NCBI RefSeq assembly: GCF_014764405.1
Contig: NZ_CP061725.1
Location: 5,146,001-5,210,000 of the forward strand
Origin: Micromonospora craniellae
GTDB taxonomy: Bacteria > Actinomycetota > Actinomycetes > Mycobacteriales > Micromonosporaceae
DNA: 64,000 nt
Reading direction: 5' to 3'
Below are positions 24,843 to 33,601 of the stretch, one piece after another. The position numbers were made by a program, and so were the translations under genes. Numbering within the stretch: the stretch's first letter is position 1; each line of letters begins with the position of its first letter. The notes below the pieces were generated by a model, which had not been told where the DNA came from, made no database searches, and saw nothing but the letters and a program-made list of their open reading frames with translations.

Positions 24843-24848
24843 TAATCT
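24843..24848 (+). promoter_or_regulatory. Candidate -10 (TAATCT) for ctaC
   Basis: TAATCT fits TAnnnT; the leader to the GTG at 24949 would be about 95 nt and includes AGGGAGG. No clear -35 is visible. Confidence 0.4.
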
Positions 24849-24948
24849 GCGACCGTCGGTGACGCCTTTGCCGCTGGTGCGGTGGCTCCGCCCGGCGGAG
24901 CCGGCCGGATCGAGGAAGCACCGCGGCGCGCTAGGGAGGCAGGACCAG

Positions 24949-25920
24949 GTGGTCGCAAGGAGTTCGGAGGTACGGCCGACGGCCGTACGGCGCAGCGCAT
25001 CCCCAGGAGCCGTCGGGCGTCGGGGGCGTCGCGCCGGGCGTCTTACCGGGCTCGGCTTCGGTGGGGCGGCGCTGCTGGTCCTGCTCACGGGTTGTGACGT
25101 CGGCGCGGCGTTCGGCGGCTTCGGCTGGCCCCAGGGCGGCATCACGCCGGAGTCCCGGCGGATGTACGACCTGTGGATCGCCTCGTGCATCGCCGCGCTG
25201 GTGGTCGGCGTCTTCGTCTGGGGCCTGATCTTCTGGTGCGTGGTGCGCTACCGCAAGCGCGGCAACGAGCTGCCCGTGCAGACCCGCTACAACCTGCCGA
25301 TGGAGTTTCTCTACACCATCGCGCCGGTGCTGGTGGTGGCCGTGCTCTTCTACTACACCGCGGTCGTGCAGACCGACGTGGTGAAGACCACCAACAACCC
25401 CGACGTGACCGTCGAGGTGGTCGCCTTCAAGTGGAACTGGCAGTTCAACTACCGCGACGGCCAGGGTGTGGACGCCAACACCACCGCCTCGGTGCTGGGC
25501 ACCAGTGAGGTCATCCCGATCCTGGTGCTGCCGAGCAACCGGTCCATCCGGTTCGAGGAGACCAGCAAGGACGTCATCCACTCGTTCTGGGTGCCGGAGA
25601 TGCTGTTCAAGCGGGACGTGATGCCGGGCAGCATCCGCAACGTCTTCGAAGTTTCCTCGCTGGAGTCCGAGGGCGCGTACGTGGGCCGTTGCGCCGAGCT
25701 GTGCGGCAGCTACCACGCCTTTATGAACTTCGAGCTGCGGGTCGTCTCGCCGGAGAACTTCGCCCGTTTCCTCGCCGCCAAGCAGGACGGCGCGTCGACG
25801 CAGGACGCGCTGACCTCGATCGGTGAGGACCCGTACGCGGTGACCACCAAGCCGTTCGAGACGCGCCGTACCCAGGACAACTTCAACCAGGCCAGCACCA
25901 CGGCCGGCGCGGGAAGCTGA
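24949..25920 (+). CDS. ctaC: Cytochrome c oxidase subunit II
   Basis: Membrane-anchored CuA subunit of the aa3 oxidase, 323 residues. The GTG at 24949 has AGGGAGG 9 nt upstream. A basic N-terminus leads into a lipoprotein signal ending LLTGC (Cys49), then two transmembrane helices (SCIAALVVGVFVWGLIFW and FLYTIAPVLVVAVLFYY). The CuA site is intact: His211, Cys248, Cys252, His256 and Met259 within GRCAELCGSYHAFM. ctaF follows after 11 bp. The catalytic subunit I (ctaD) is not in the window, as in other actinobacteria where it is encoded elsewhere. Confidence 0.95.
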   Translation: MVARSSEVRPTAVRRSASPGAVGRRGRRAGRLTGLGFGGAALLVLLTGCDVGAAFGGFGWPQGGITPESRRMYDLWIASCIAALVVGVFVWGLIFWCVVRYRKRGNELPVQTRYNLPMEFLYTIAPVLVVAVLFYYTAVVQTDVVKTTNNPDVTVEVVAFKWNWQFNYRDGQGVDANTTASVLGTSEVIPILVLPSNRSIRFEETSKDVIHSFWVPEMLFKRDVMPGSIRNVFEVSSLESEGAYVGRCAELCGSYHAFMNFELRVVSPENFARFLAAKQDGASTQDALTSIGEDPYAVTTKPFETRRTQDNFNQASTTAGAGS

Positions 25921-25931
25921 GGTAACGCCGG

Positions 25932-26360
25932 ATGAAGACCGAGTGGCGCATCTTCCTCATCATCGCCGCGTTCCTGCTCTTCGCGACCGCCCTCTACGGT
26001 GGCTGGACCTATGCCGAATCGGGCGGTCGGGTCGAGTGGATCGGTACCGTGGCCCTGCTGCTGTCGTTCCTGCTCTGCTCGATGTGCGGCGGCTTCTTCT
26101 GGTTCGTCTCCCGCCGGATCGACCTGCGTCCGGAGGACCGGCCCGACGGTGAGATCGCCGACGGCGCGGGCGAGATCGGCTTCTTCAGCCCCGGCAGCTA
26201 CTGGCCGTTCGGGCTGGCCCTGGCCGCCGCGATCGCCGGCCTCGGCCTGGTGTTCTGGCAGCTCTGGCTGCTCGTGCTCGGCATGGTGGCAGTGGTCTCC
26301 GCCACCTGCGGCCTGCTGTTCGAGTACTACAGCGGCACCCGGCGCACCGCCGAGCACTGA
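25932..26360 (+). CDS. ctaF: Cytochrome c oxidase subunit IV, actinobacterial type
   Basis: 142 residues with four hydrophobic segments in two pairs (IFLIIAAFLLFATALYGGW, WIGTVALLLSFLLCSMCGGFFWF, then two after residue ~90). FWFVSRRIDLRPEDRPD and GSYWPFGLALAAA are the recognisable blocks of the actinobacterial accessory oxidase subunit (Rv2199c in M. tuberculosis). It lies 11 bp after ctaC and is presumably cotranscribed. It converges on trpD. Confidence 0.92.
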   Translation: MKTEWRIFLIIAAFLLFATALYGGWTYAESGGRVEWIGTVALLLSFLLCSMCGGFFWFVSRRIDLRPEDRPDGEIADGAGEIGFFSPGSYWPFGLALAAAIAGLGLVFWQLWLLVLGMVAVVSATCGLLFEYYSGTRRTAEH

Positions 26361-26390
26361 CCCGCATCACGACCTGGTGAATGGGCTGGG

Positions 26391-27434
26391 TCAGGCGGTG
26401 GCGACCTCGATCCAGCGGTCGAGCGTGCGGGCGGCGTTGCCGGAGTCGATCGACTCGGCGGCCCGGTGCAAACCGGCGCGCAGGGCGGTGGGCAGGTCAC
26501 CGTCCAACGGGCCCTGGGTGGCCAGCGCCGCAGCGGCGTTGACCAGCACGGCGTCGCGTACCGGGCCGGGTTCGCCGGCGAGTAGCCGACGGGCCACGGC
26601 GGCGTTGTAGGCGGCGTCTCCGCCACGCAGGTCGCTGAGGGTGGAGCGGGGCACCCCGAGGTCAGTGGCGTCCACCACGGTCTCCCTGACGGTGCCGCCC
26701 TGCGCGATCCAGAAGCGGGTGGGCGCGGCGGTGGTGAACTCGTCGAGCCCGTCCTCGCCGCGCATCACGACGACCGAGTCGCCCCGGGCGGCGAAGACGG
26801 CGGCCATCACCGGTGCCATGGTCGAGTCGAAGCAGCCGACGGCACCGGCAGGGGGACGGGCCGGGTTGGTGAGCGGGCCGAGGAAGTTGAAGGCGGTGGG
26901 TACGCCCAGCTCACGGCGGACCGGACCGGCGTGCCGCATGCCGGGGTGGAAGCGGGCGGCGAAGCAGAAGCCGATGCCGGCCGCCTCGACGCACCGGGCC
27001 ACCCCCTCGGGACCGAGGTCCAGCGGGATGCCGAGGAATTCCAGCAGGTCGGCCGTGCCGCAGGAGGACGAGGCGGCCCGGTTGCCGTGCTTGACCACGC
27101 GTACACCCGCCCCGGCTACCACCAGCGCGGTCATCGTGGAGATGTTCACGGTGTGCGCCAGGTCGCCACCGGTGCCGACCACGTCCAGCGCGGTGGCGCG
27201 TACCTCCTCGGGCAGCTCGACCGGGACGGCCTGGCCGAGCATCGCCTCCACCAGCCCGGTCACCTCGGCCGGGGTCTCGCCCTTGGCGCGCAGCGCCACG
27301 GCGAAGCCGGCGATCTGGGCGGGCGCGGCCGAGCCGGACATGATCTCGCCCATCGCCCAGGCGGTGTCGGCGGCGGAGAGTTCCTCGCCGCGCAGCAGCG
27401 CGGTGAGCAGGTGTGGCCAGGTCCGATCGCCCAT
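26391..27434 (-). CDS. trpD: Anthranilate phosphoribosyltransferase
   Basis: 347 residues; joins anthranilate to PRPP in tryptophan synthesis. DVVGTGGDLAHTVNIST binds PRPP, KHGNRAASSSCGTADLLE is the Lys-His-Gly-Asn motif, and RGEDGLDEFTT supplies metal ligands. Stand-alone, as in M. tuberculosis where trpD (Rv2192c) also sits beside the ctaE-qcr cluster and away from other trp genes. It lies 88 bp downstream of the receiver-like gene on the same strand. Confidence 0.95.
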   Translation of the reverse strand: MGDRTWPHLLTALLRGEELSAADTAWAMGEIMSGSAAPAQIAGFAVALRAKGETPAEVTGLVEAMLGQAVPVELPEEVRATALDVVGTGGDLAHTVNISTMTALVVAGAGVRVVKHGNRAASSSCGTADLLEFLGIPLDLGPEGVARCVEAAGIGFCFAARFHPGMRHAGPVRRELGVPTAFNFLGPLTNPARPPAGAVGCFDSTMAPVMAAVFAARGDSVVVMRGEDGLDEFTTAAPTRFWIAQGGTVRETVVDATDLGVPRSTLSDLRGGDAAYNAAVARRLLAGEPGPVRDAVLVNAAAALATQGPLDGDLPTALRAGLHRAAESIDSGNAARTLDRWIEVATA

Positions 27435-27522
27435 GACGGGCCTCCCGAGCAGACGAGTGCGGGTGGGACGGGACCGGCGCCGGCTCGCCCGGCGCCGTGG
27501 CGGTGCCGGAGTCGGGCGAGCG

Positions 27523-27918
27523 TCAGGCGGGTGCGTGCGTCCGCAGGACCTCGGCCACCGTGGCGGCGGTGGTCACCGGGTCGAGCGGGTGGACCAGGGT
27601 GGCGTCGACCTCGGCGTACGCGGCCAGCCATCGGTCGGCGGCGCGGGCGATCACCACGCAGGTCGGCGGGGCGTTCTCGTAGTCGTCCTTGACCTGCCGG
27701 GCGATGCCGAGACCGCCACCGGGGCTGGCCTCACCGTCGAGCAGCATCAGGTCGATCTCGTAGTCGTCGACCACGCGGACGCACTCGGCGTAGGTGGACG
27801 CCTCGACGAACTCGACGCGCAGGTCGGACGCGGGGCGGGTGCCCACGGCGAGCCGCATCCTGTCCCGCACCTGCGGGTCGTCGCTGTAGAGCAGGACGGT
27901 GCACAGACGCTCACTCAT
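27523..27918 (-). CDS. Receiver-like response regulator without output domain
   Basis: 131 residues consisting only of a CheY-like fold. The acidic pair is in YSDDPQV (residues 13-14) and the phospho-acceptor candidate is Asp61 in IDLMLLDGEASPGG. The normally invariant Lys before Pro is replaced by His110 (VHPLDP), so phosphorylation signalling may be altered or absent. The ATG at 27918 has GGAG 8 nt upstream and overlaps the stop of a 27-residue mini-cistron as ATGA. It is located between ctaG and trpD on the same strand. Partner unknown; no kinase is adjacent. Confidence 0.8.
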   Translation of the reverse strand: MSERLCTVLLYSDDPQVRDRMRLAVGTRPASDLRVEFVEASTYAECVRVVDDYEIDLMLLDGEASPGGGLGIARQVKDDYENAPPTCVVIARAADRWLAAYAEVDATLVHPLDPVTTAATVAEVLRTHAPA

Positions 27919-27998
27919 GCCGACACTCCGCTTCGCTCCGTGCCGTCCGCTGGCACCACCGCACCGAGTCCGATGACTCGCTCGCCACGCTCGCTCAT
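27915..27998 (-). CDS. Candidate MSER mini-cistron upstream of receiver-like gene
   Basis: A 27-residue frame starting MSERGERVIG and ending ERSGVSA spans the gap between ctaG and the receiver-like gene, its TGA overlapping the next ATG. GGGAG lies about 13 nt before its ATG. The underlying DNA is rich in GAGCGAGCG/GAGCGAAGCG repeats. Coding status is uncertain. Confidence 0.35.
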   Translation of the reverse strand: MSERGERVIGLGAVVPADGTERSGVSA

Positions 27999-28092
27999 GG
28001 TCAGACTTGCTCCCACCTCGTAGCTGCGCCGCCGATCGTACCGGTCGTGCCGACGCCCGGGACACGCCGCCCCGCGCGCCCCGCCGACCGGC

Positions 28093-29106
28093 TCAGGTGG
28101 GGGAGCCGGCGGCGGACTCCGCGGCGCGTTGCCGGGCCTCCTGGCGGTCCAGCTCGCGGTCGACCCGGCGGGCCTCCCGCTCGGCCGAGCGCATCCACTG
28201 CACCACCAGGACGCCGAGCATCGTCACGCTGACGAACTCGCCGCCGGCCCAGAGGATGCCACCGGCGAGGACCTGGTCGTCCCACGGGTCGGCCCAGGTC
28301 AGCCCGAGCGAGGGGTACCAGTCGCCGCCGAAGAGCGTGCTGCTCTGCATGACGGTCAGCCCGAGCACGGTGTGGAACGGCACCGACAGCAGCATCAGCA
28401 GGGCGCGGCCCGGGTACGGCCAGCGCCCGGGCAGCGGGTCCAGGCCGACCAGGGGCCAGAAGAACAGGCAGCCGGTCATGATGAAGTGCGCGTGCACCAC
28501 CTCGTGCGCCCAGACGTGTTCCAGGGTGTAGCGGTACAGGTCGGTGAAGTACAGCGCGAACGGGTTCACCACGAAGATGGCGAACGCCACCAGCGGGAAC
28601 GTCCAGATCCGCACGATCCGGCTGTGCAGCACCGCCAGCAGCCGCTTGCGGGGGCGGGTCGGCAGCGTACGCAGGGCCAGCGTCACCGGCGCGCCCAGCG
28701 CCAGGAAGATCGGCGCGATCATGGAGAGCGCCATGTGCTGCACCATGTGCACCGACAGCAGCGTGGTGTCGTACGCGTGCAGCCCGCTGACCGTGACCGA
28801 GGCGATGCCGCCCAGGCCGGGCCCGAGGAAGAAGACCGTCCGGGCGATCGGCCAGCGGTCCCCGCGCAGCCGCAGCCGGTGCACTCCGTAGAGGTAGAGG
28901 GCGGCGGCGACGACCAGGACGACGGCGAGCCAATTGTCCAGCCTGGCCTCGGTGACCACGGCGGTGATCTGGAAGGGCGGCAGGCCGGCGTCGGCCGCGA
29001 GCCACCCGGCACCGCCGGTCACCGGGACCGTCGCCGGGCTGATCGCGCCCGCCGTCAGCTGCGGCGCGGCCGATGCGGCCAGCGTGATCGGGTCGGTTTC
29101 CAGCAC
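28093..29106 (-). CDS. ctaG: CtaG-type cytochrome c oxidase assembly protein
   Basis: 337-residue membrane protein of the caa3_CtaG family involved in copper insertion or assembly of the oxidase. At least seven hydrophobic segments are present, with conserved His-rich motifs: SVHMVQHMALSMIAPIFLALGAPV, HEVVHAHFIMTGCLFFWPLVGLDPLP and PFHTVLGLTVM. The C-terminal ~40 residues are a charged helix. I chose the GTG at 29106, preceded by TAGGCT 7 nt upstream; longer frames run antisense to ctaE. It is divergent from ctaE, which fits a role in the same enzyme. Confidence 0.9.
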   Translation of the reverse strand: MLETDPITLAASAAPQLTAGAISPATVPVTGGAGWLAADAGLPPFQITAVVTEARLDNWLAVVLVVAAALYLYGVHRLRLRGDRWPIARTVFFLGPGLGGIASVTVSGLHAYDTTLLSVHMVQHMALSMIAPIFLALGAPVTLALRTLPTRPRKRLLAVLHSRIVRIWTFPLVAFAIFVVNPFALYFTDLYRYTLEHVWAHEVVHAHFIMTGCLFFWPLVGLDPLPGRWPYPGRALLMLLSVPFHTVLGLTVMQSSTLFGGDWYPSLGLTWADPWDDQVLAGGILWAGGEFVSVTMLGVLVVQWMRSAEREARRVDRELDRQEARQRAAESAAGSPT

Positions 29107-29113
29107 GCCAATC

Positions 29114-29119
29114 AGCCTA
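29114..29119 (-). promoter_or_regulatory. Candidate -10 (TAGGCT) for leaderless ctaG
   Basis: TAGGCT ends 7 nt before the GTG at 29106 on the - strand, with no Shine-Dalgarno. Confidence 0.5.
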
Positions 29120-29214
29120 GGCCAGGCGAACCGGACGGTACCGATCGGGCCACTCCGACCACGGGTTTCACCCCCCGCTGATCGCCGGCCGTGGTCAACG
29201 GCAATAATGACCGC

Positions 29215-29814
29215 GTGACTGCGGCCCCAGCCATTGACAAGAGCCGGATCCACTCTCTGACGCGGCCCAACATGGTCAGCGTCGGGACGATCGTCTGGCT
29301 CTCCAGCGAGCTCATGTTCTTCGCGGCGCTGTTCGCCATGTACTTCTCCATCCGCGCGGCGGCGCCGGAGCAGTGGGCGATGCACACCGAGGTCCTGAAC
29401 GTCCCGTACGCGACGACGTTCACGACGATCCTGGTGCTGTCCTCGGTGACCTGCCAGATCGGCGTGTTCGCCGCCGAGCGGGGCGACGTGCACGCGCTGC
29501 GGCGCTGGTTCACGATCACCTTCGTGATGGGCCTGATCTTCATGCTCGGCCAGCTCTACGAGTACCGGGAACTGGTCAGCCACGGTGTCAAGATCAATGC
29601 CGATGGCTACGGGTCGATGTTCTACCTGACCACCGGTTTCCACGGCCTGCACGTGGCCGGAGGTCTGGTCGCCTTCGTGATCTTCATGATCCGCAGCACC
29701 ATGGGCCGGTTCACGCCGGCCCAGGCCACCTCGGCGATCGTCGTGTCGTACTACTGGCACTTCGTCGACGTGGTCTGGATCGGGCTCTACGCCATGATCT
29801 ACTGGCTTCAGTGA
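29215..29814 (+). CDS. ctaE: Cytochrome c oxidase subunit III
   Basis: 199 residues, five transmembrane helices, the short form of subunit III. WLSSELMFFAALFAMYF is the conserved first helix with Glu; TGFHGLHVAGGLVAF and SYYWHFVDVVWIGLYAMIYWLQ at the end are family hallmarks. The GTG at 29215 was chosen over an ATG at 29191 because AATAAT ends 6 nt upstream, suggesting leaderless translation. It heads the ctaE-qcrC-qcrA-qcrB transcript; qcrC begins 72 bp later. Confidence 0.94.
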   Translation: MTAAPAIDKSRIHSLTRPNMVSVGTIVWLSSELMFFAALFAMYFSIRAAAPEQWAMHTEVLNVPYATTFTTILVLSSVTCQIGVFAAERGDVHALRRWFTITFVMGLIFMLGQLYEYRELVSHGVKINADGYGSMFYLTTGFHGLHVAGGLVAFVIFMIRSTMGRFTPAQATSAIVVSYYWHFVDVVWIGLYAMIYWLQ

Positions 29815-29886
29815 TCTTGGCGCGTCTCGCGCCGTGCCGCTGCTTCACCCCCGCAGACAAGGTCCAACCGGTTAAGGACACAGGTC

Positions 29887-30723
29887 ATGACTTCTGACAA
29901 CGACCGCCGACGCGGCCTGCTCGCGCGGCTGCGCGGGCGGCCCGTGGCGCCCAGCAGGGGCCGCCGCCGGCTGGGTGCCGCGGTCCGGCTGGTCGCCGCG
30001 CTGATGCTGGCCGGCGGTGCCTACACCGTCCTCGCCCCGAGTGCGTCGGCGCAGGAAAACCCGCCGCTGAGCAGCGCCGCCGCCGACGGCAAGGCGCTGT
30101 TCGACGTGAGCTGTGTGACCTGTCACGGTCGCAACGCGCAGGGGGTCGAGGGGCGCGGGCCGAGCCTCATCGGCGTCGGCGCGGCCTCGGTCGAGTTCCA
30201 GGTCAGCTCGGGCCGGATGCCGATGGCCCGGCAGGAGGCCCAGGCGGCACGCAAACCCGTGGTGTTCAGCCCGGACGAGATCGACCAGCTCGCCGCGTAC
30301 GTCCAGGAGCTCGGTGGCGGCCCGGTCGTGCCCGCCGGCGACAATCTCCACGAGGACGGGAACGTCGCGATCGGCGGCGAGCTGTACCGGATCAACTGCT
30401 CGCAGTGCCACGCCTTCAGCGGCGGTGGCGGCGCCCTCTCCTCCGGCAAGTACGCGCCGAGCCTCGCGCCGGCCACCGACCGGCAGATCTACGCCGCGAT
30501 GCTGAGCGGCCCGCAGAACATGCCGGTCTTCGGTGACAACCAGATCACGCCGGAGCAGAAGGCCGACATCATCGCCTACATCCAGCAGACCCTGAATTCG
30601 GACGGCGACCCGGGAGGGTTCAACCTGGGCCGGTACGGACCCTCCACCGAGGGGATTGCGATCTTCCTGGTCGGCATCGTCGCGCTCGTCTTCGCCAGCC
30701 TGTGGATTGCGGGCAAGTCGTGA
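29887..30723 (+). CDS. qcrC: Diheme cytochrome c subunit of cytochrome bcc complex
   Basis: 278 residues. An Arg-rich N-terminus precedes a membrane anchor (residues ~31-53). Two c-type heme motifs follow: C76VTC79H80 and C171SQC174H175. A second transmembrane helix is near the C-terminus (GIAIFLVGIVALVFASLWIAG). Diheme QcrC replaces a soluble cytochrome c by linking the bcc complex directly to aa3 oxidase in actinobacterial supercomplexes. The stop overlaps the qcrA start as GTGA. Confidence 0.96.
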   Translation: MTSDNDRRRGLLARLRGRPVAPSRGRRRLGAAVRLVAALMLAGGAYTVLAPSASAQENPPLSSAAADGKALFDVSCVTCHGRNAQGVEGRGPSLIGVGAASVEFQVSSGRMPMARQEAQAARKPVVFSPDEIDQLAAYVQELGGGPVVPAGDNLHEDGNVAIGGELYRINCSQCHAFSGGGGALSSGKYAPSLAPATDRQIYAAMLSGPQNMPVFGDNQITPEQKADIIAYIQQTLNSDGDPGGFNLGRYGPSTEGIAIFLVGIVALVFASLWIAGKS

Positions 30724-31814
30724 CCGAGCGAACGAGCACCCACACCGAGCAGCCGGCCCGCTCGGGCCACGACACGGTGGACGTGAACGACCCGGCGCTG
30801 AGCCGGTTCGACATCGTCCGCGAGGGCGCCCGCCGGGACGACATCGAGATCGTCCACTACGAGGAGCAGGTGGTCCCGGGCAGCAAGGCCGAGCGCCGGC
30901 TGGTCCGTACGGTGGCCGCGATGTTCCTGATCACCGGCCTGGCCGCGACGGCCTTCCTGGTGGTCTACATCTGGTGGCCCTGGGAGTACCAGCCGGGTCG
31001 CGGCGGGGACAAGTACTTCACCCCGCTGCTCGGCACGACCCTCGGCATCGCCCTGCTCGGTATCGGCTTCGGCATCCTCACCTGGGGCAAGAAGCTGCTG
31101 CCCAAGGAGGTGTCGATCCAGGACCGGCACGAGGGCGTCTCCGCCGAGGACCAGAAGATCACCGGCCAGACCATGCTCTACATGGCCGACGAGCTGGGCG
31201 TGAAGCGCCGCCCACTGCTCGGCATGTCGCTGCTGGCCGGTCTGGTGCCGGTCGGCGCGGTCGCCGCGGCGCCGCTGGTCGGTGGCCTGATCTCCGACCC
31301 GCACGCGAACGACCAGATGATGACCACCGGCTTCGCCCCGCAGGACGGCCAGAAGATCCGGCTGGTCCGCGAGGACGGCCGGCCGATCCGCCCCGCCGAC
31401 ATCAGCGTCGGCGGCCAGATCACCGTCTTCCCGGGCATCGAGCACGGGGTGAGCAACCGGTACGCCGACTCGCCGACCCTGCTGATCCACCTGCGGGACG
31501 CCGACGCCGAGATCTCGCGCCGCAACAACGAGCGCGAGGGCCACGGCGACTACATGTGGGGCAACTACGCCGCCTACTCGAAGATCTGCACGCACGCCGG
31601 CTGCCCGGCGAGCCTCTACGAGCAGCAGACCAACCGCCTGCTCTGCCCGTGCCACCAGTCGCAGTTCCTGATCACCGACAACGCCAAGCCCATCTTCGGT
31701 CCGGCCAGCCGGCGGCTGCCACAGCTGCCGATCGAGGTGGACTCCGAGGGCTACTTCGTGGCGACGTCCGACTACACCGAACCCGTCGGGCCCGACTTCT
31801 GGGAGCGGCCGTGA
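30720..31814 (+). CDS. qcrA: Rieske iron-sulfur subunit of cytochrome bcc complex
   Basis: 364 residues from the GTG at 30720, which overlaps the qcrC stop by 4 bp. Three transmembrane helices precede the Rieske domain, typical of the actinobacterial form: FLITGLAATAFLVVYIWW, LLGTTLGIALLGIGFGIL and LLAGLVPVGAVAAAPLVGG. The [2Fe-2S] ligands are Cys290 and His292 in CTHAGCP and Cys309 and His312 in CPCH. The GPASRRLPQLP loop follows. It accepts electrons from menaquinol and passes them to QcrC. Confidence 0.96.
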   Translation: MTERTSTHTEQPARSGHDTVDVNDPALSRFDIVREGARRDDIEIVHYEEQVVPGSKAERRLVRTVAAMFLITGLAATAFLVVYIWWPWEYQPGRGGDKYFTPLLGTTLGIALLGIGFGILTWGKKLLPKEVSIQDRHEGVSAEDQKITGQTMLYMADELGVKRRPLLGMSLLAGLVPVGAVAAAPLVGGLISDPHANDQMMTTGFAPQDGQKIRLVREDGRPIRPADISVGGQITVFPGIEHGVSNRYADSPTLLIHLRDADAEISRRNNEREGHGDYMWGNYAAYSKICTHAGCPASLYEQQTNRLLCPCHQSQFLITDNAKPIFGPASRRLPQLPIEVDSEGYFVATSDYTEPVGPDFWERP

Positions 31815-33436
31815 AGCGGCGCAAGTTTGACGTAGCAGCGGTGCCGGGCAACACCGCCCGGGCGGTCGACGACCGCTTCCAGGCGGCCACCCCCCTGCGT
31901 AAGCTGCTCAACAAGGTCTTCCCCGACCACTGGTCGTTCCTGCTGGGCGAGATTGCGCTGTTCTCGTTCATCGTCCTGCTGCTGACCGGTGTCTTCCTGA
32001 CGTTCTTCTTCGAGCCGACGATGACCGAGGTCATCTACAACGGCAGCTACGCCCCGCTGCGGGGTACGCCGATGTCGGCCGCGTACGCCTCGACGCTGGA
32101 CATCTCGTTCGACGTCCGGGGCGGCCTGATCATGCGGCAGATGCACCACTGGGCCGCGCTGCTGTTCATGGCGGCGATCGTGGTGCACATGCTCCGGATC
32201 TTCTTCACCGGTGCGTTCCGCAAGCCGCGTGAGACCAACTGGATCATCGGTTCGCTGCTGTTCTGGGTGGGCTTCCTCGCCGGCTTCACCGGCTACTCGC
32301 TGCCGGACGACGGCCTCTCCGGCACCGGTCTGCGGATCGCTTCGGCGATCATGCTGTCCATCCCGGTGATCGGCACCTGGGTGACTGCGGCGGTCTTCGA
32401 CGGCGAGTTCCCCGGCACGATCATCATCAGCCGGTTCTTCATCGCCCACGTGCTGCTCATCCCGGCTCTGCTCGTCGCGCTGATCAGCGTCCACCTGGGG
32501 CTGGTCTTCAAGCAGAAGCACACCCAGTGGCCCGGCCCGGGCCGGACCAACAACAATGTCGTGGGCGAGCGGATGTTCCCCCGGTACGCGATCAAGCAGG
32601 GCGGCTTCTTCATGGTCGTCTTCGGCGTGATCGCGCTGATGGGTGGCCTGATCCAGATCAACCCGCTCTGGCTGTTCGGACCGTACGAGGCGTGGGTGGT
32701 CTCGGCGGCCAGCCAGCCCGACTGGTATGTCATGTTCCTGGACGGTTCGACCCGGTTGATGCCGGACTGGGAGATCACCCTACCCATCGGCGACGGATAC
32801 GTGATCCCGCCGCTGTTCTGGCCGACAGTGGTGCTACCGGGCATCCTGGTCGGGCTCTCCATGCTCTATCCGTTCATGGAGGCCCGCTACCTCAAGGACT
32901 ACCGGAGCCACAACCTGCTCCAGCGTCCCCGCGACGTGCCGTTCCGGACCGGCCTGGGCGCCATGGCCATCACCTTCTACGTGATCCTGACGCTCTCCGG
33001 TGCGAACGACGTCATCGCCGACAAGTTCCATATCAGCCTGAACGCGATGACCTGGGGGGGCCGGATCGGTCTGCTGCTCCTCCCACCGCTGGCGTACTAC
33101 GTGACCTACCGGATCTGCCTCGGTCTGCAGCAGCACGATCGGGAGGTGCTGGCCCACGGCGTGGAGACCGGCATCATCCGGCGCCTGCCGGACGGTCGGT
33201 TCGTCGAGGTGCACCAGCCGCTGACCACGCCCGACGAGCACGGGCACACCGAGCTGGAGTACGCGGGCTGGGTGGTGCCGAAGAAGATGAACCGGCTCGG
33301 AGCCCTCGGCCCGGCGATCCGGGGCTTCTTCTACCCGATCGAGAAGCCGGCCGAGGCGCCGGTCTCGCCGGGCCACCCGCCCGTCGAGCCGCGCGCCGAG
33401 CGCGAGGAGATCGGCAGCGGCGAGTCCCGCCGCTGA
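31811..33436 (+). CDS. qcrB: Cytochrome b subunit of cytochrome bcc complex
   Basis: 541-residue integral membrane quinol-oxidising subunit. The GTG at 31811 overlaps the qcrA stop (GTGA). Heme b ligand His residues lie in RQMHHWAALLFMAAIVVHMLR and IAHVLLIPALLVALISVHLG; the quinol-site region NPLWLFGPYE is clear. The C-terminal ~120 residues form a hydrophilic extension ending in a Pro/Glu-rich tail, as in other actinobacterial QcrB. This is the family target of imidazopyridine-type inhibitors in mycobacteria. A perfect palindromic terminator follows. Confidence 0.96.
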   Translation: MKRRKFDVAAVPGNTARAVDDRFQAATPLRKLLNKVFPDHWSFLLGEIALFSFIVLLLTGVFLTFFFEPTMTEVIYNGSYAPLRGTPMSAAYASTLDISFDVRGGLIMRQMHHWAALLFMAAIVVHMLRIFFTGAFRKPRETNWIIGSLLFWVGFLAGFTGYSLPDDGLSGTGLRIASAIMLSIPVIGTWVTAAVFDGEFPGTIIISRFFIAHVLLIPALLVALISVHLGLVFKQKHTQWPGPGRTNNNVVGERMFPRYAIKQGGFFMVVFGVIALMGGLIQINPLWLFGPYEAWVVSAASQPDWYVMFLDGSTRLMPDWEITLPIGDGYVIPPLFWPTVVLPGILVGLSMLYPFMEARYLKDYRSHNLLQRPRDVPFRTGLGAMAITFYVILTLSGANDVIADKFHISLNAMTWGGRIGLLLLPPLAYYVTYRICLGLQQHDREVLAHGVETGIIRRLPDGRFVEVHQPLTTPDEHGHTELEYAGWVVPKKMNRLGALGPAIRGFFYPIEKPAEAPVSPGHPPVEPRAEREEIGSGESRR

Positions 33437-33452
33437 GGTCCGTCACCGTGAC

Positions 33453-33486
33453 GTGGCGCCCGCCGGAGTCCTCCGGCGGGCGCCAC
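33453..33486. terminator. 34-bp perfect palindrome terminating the qcr operon
   Basis: The arms 33453-33468 and 33471-33486 are fully complementary with only two bases between, 16 nt after the qcrB stop. Confidence 0.8.
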
Positions 33487-33601
33487 GCCCGTTGTGGGCC
33501 TTCCGCACCCCCGGCAGGGCTTCCCGCCCGTCGTCGGATCGCAGGAATAACCCCGGCCAGCCGGGTATCCGTGCGGTCCAACGTCTCAACGGGGAGGAAG
33601 C

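Noticed and set aside
33541..33575. GGAATA followed by a GTAT-like element as an ECF sigma promoter for the DUF4142 gene
   Set aside because: Spacing of about 14 nt is too short for the known GGAAY-N16-20-GTT type, and a CCCGGC/GCCGGG hairpin lies between. Not supported.
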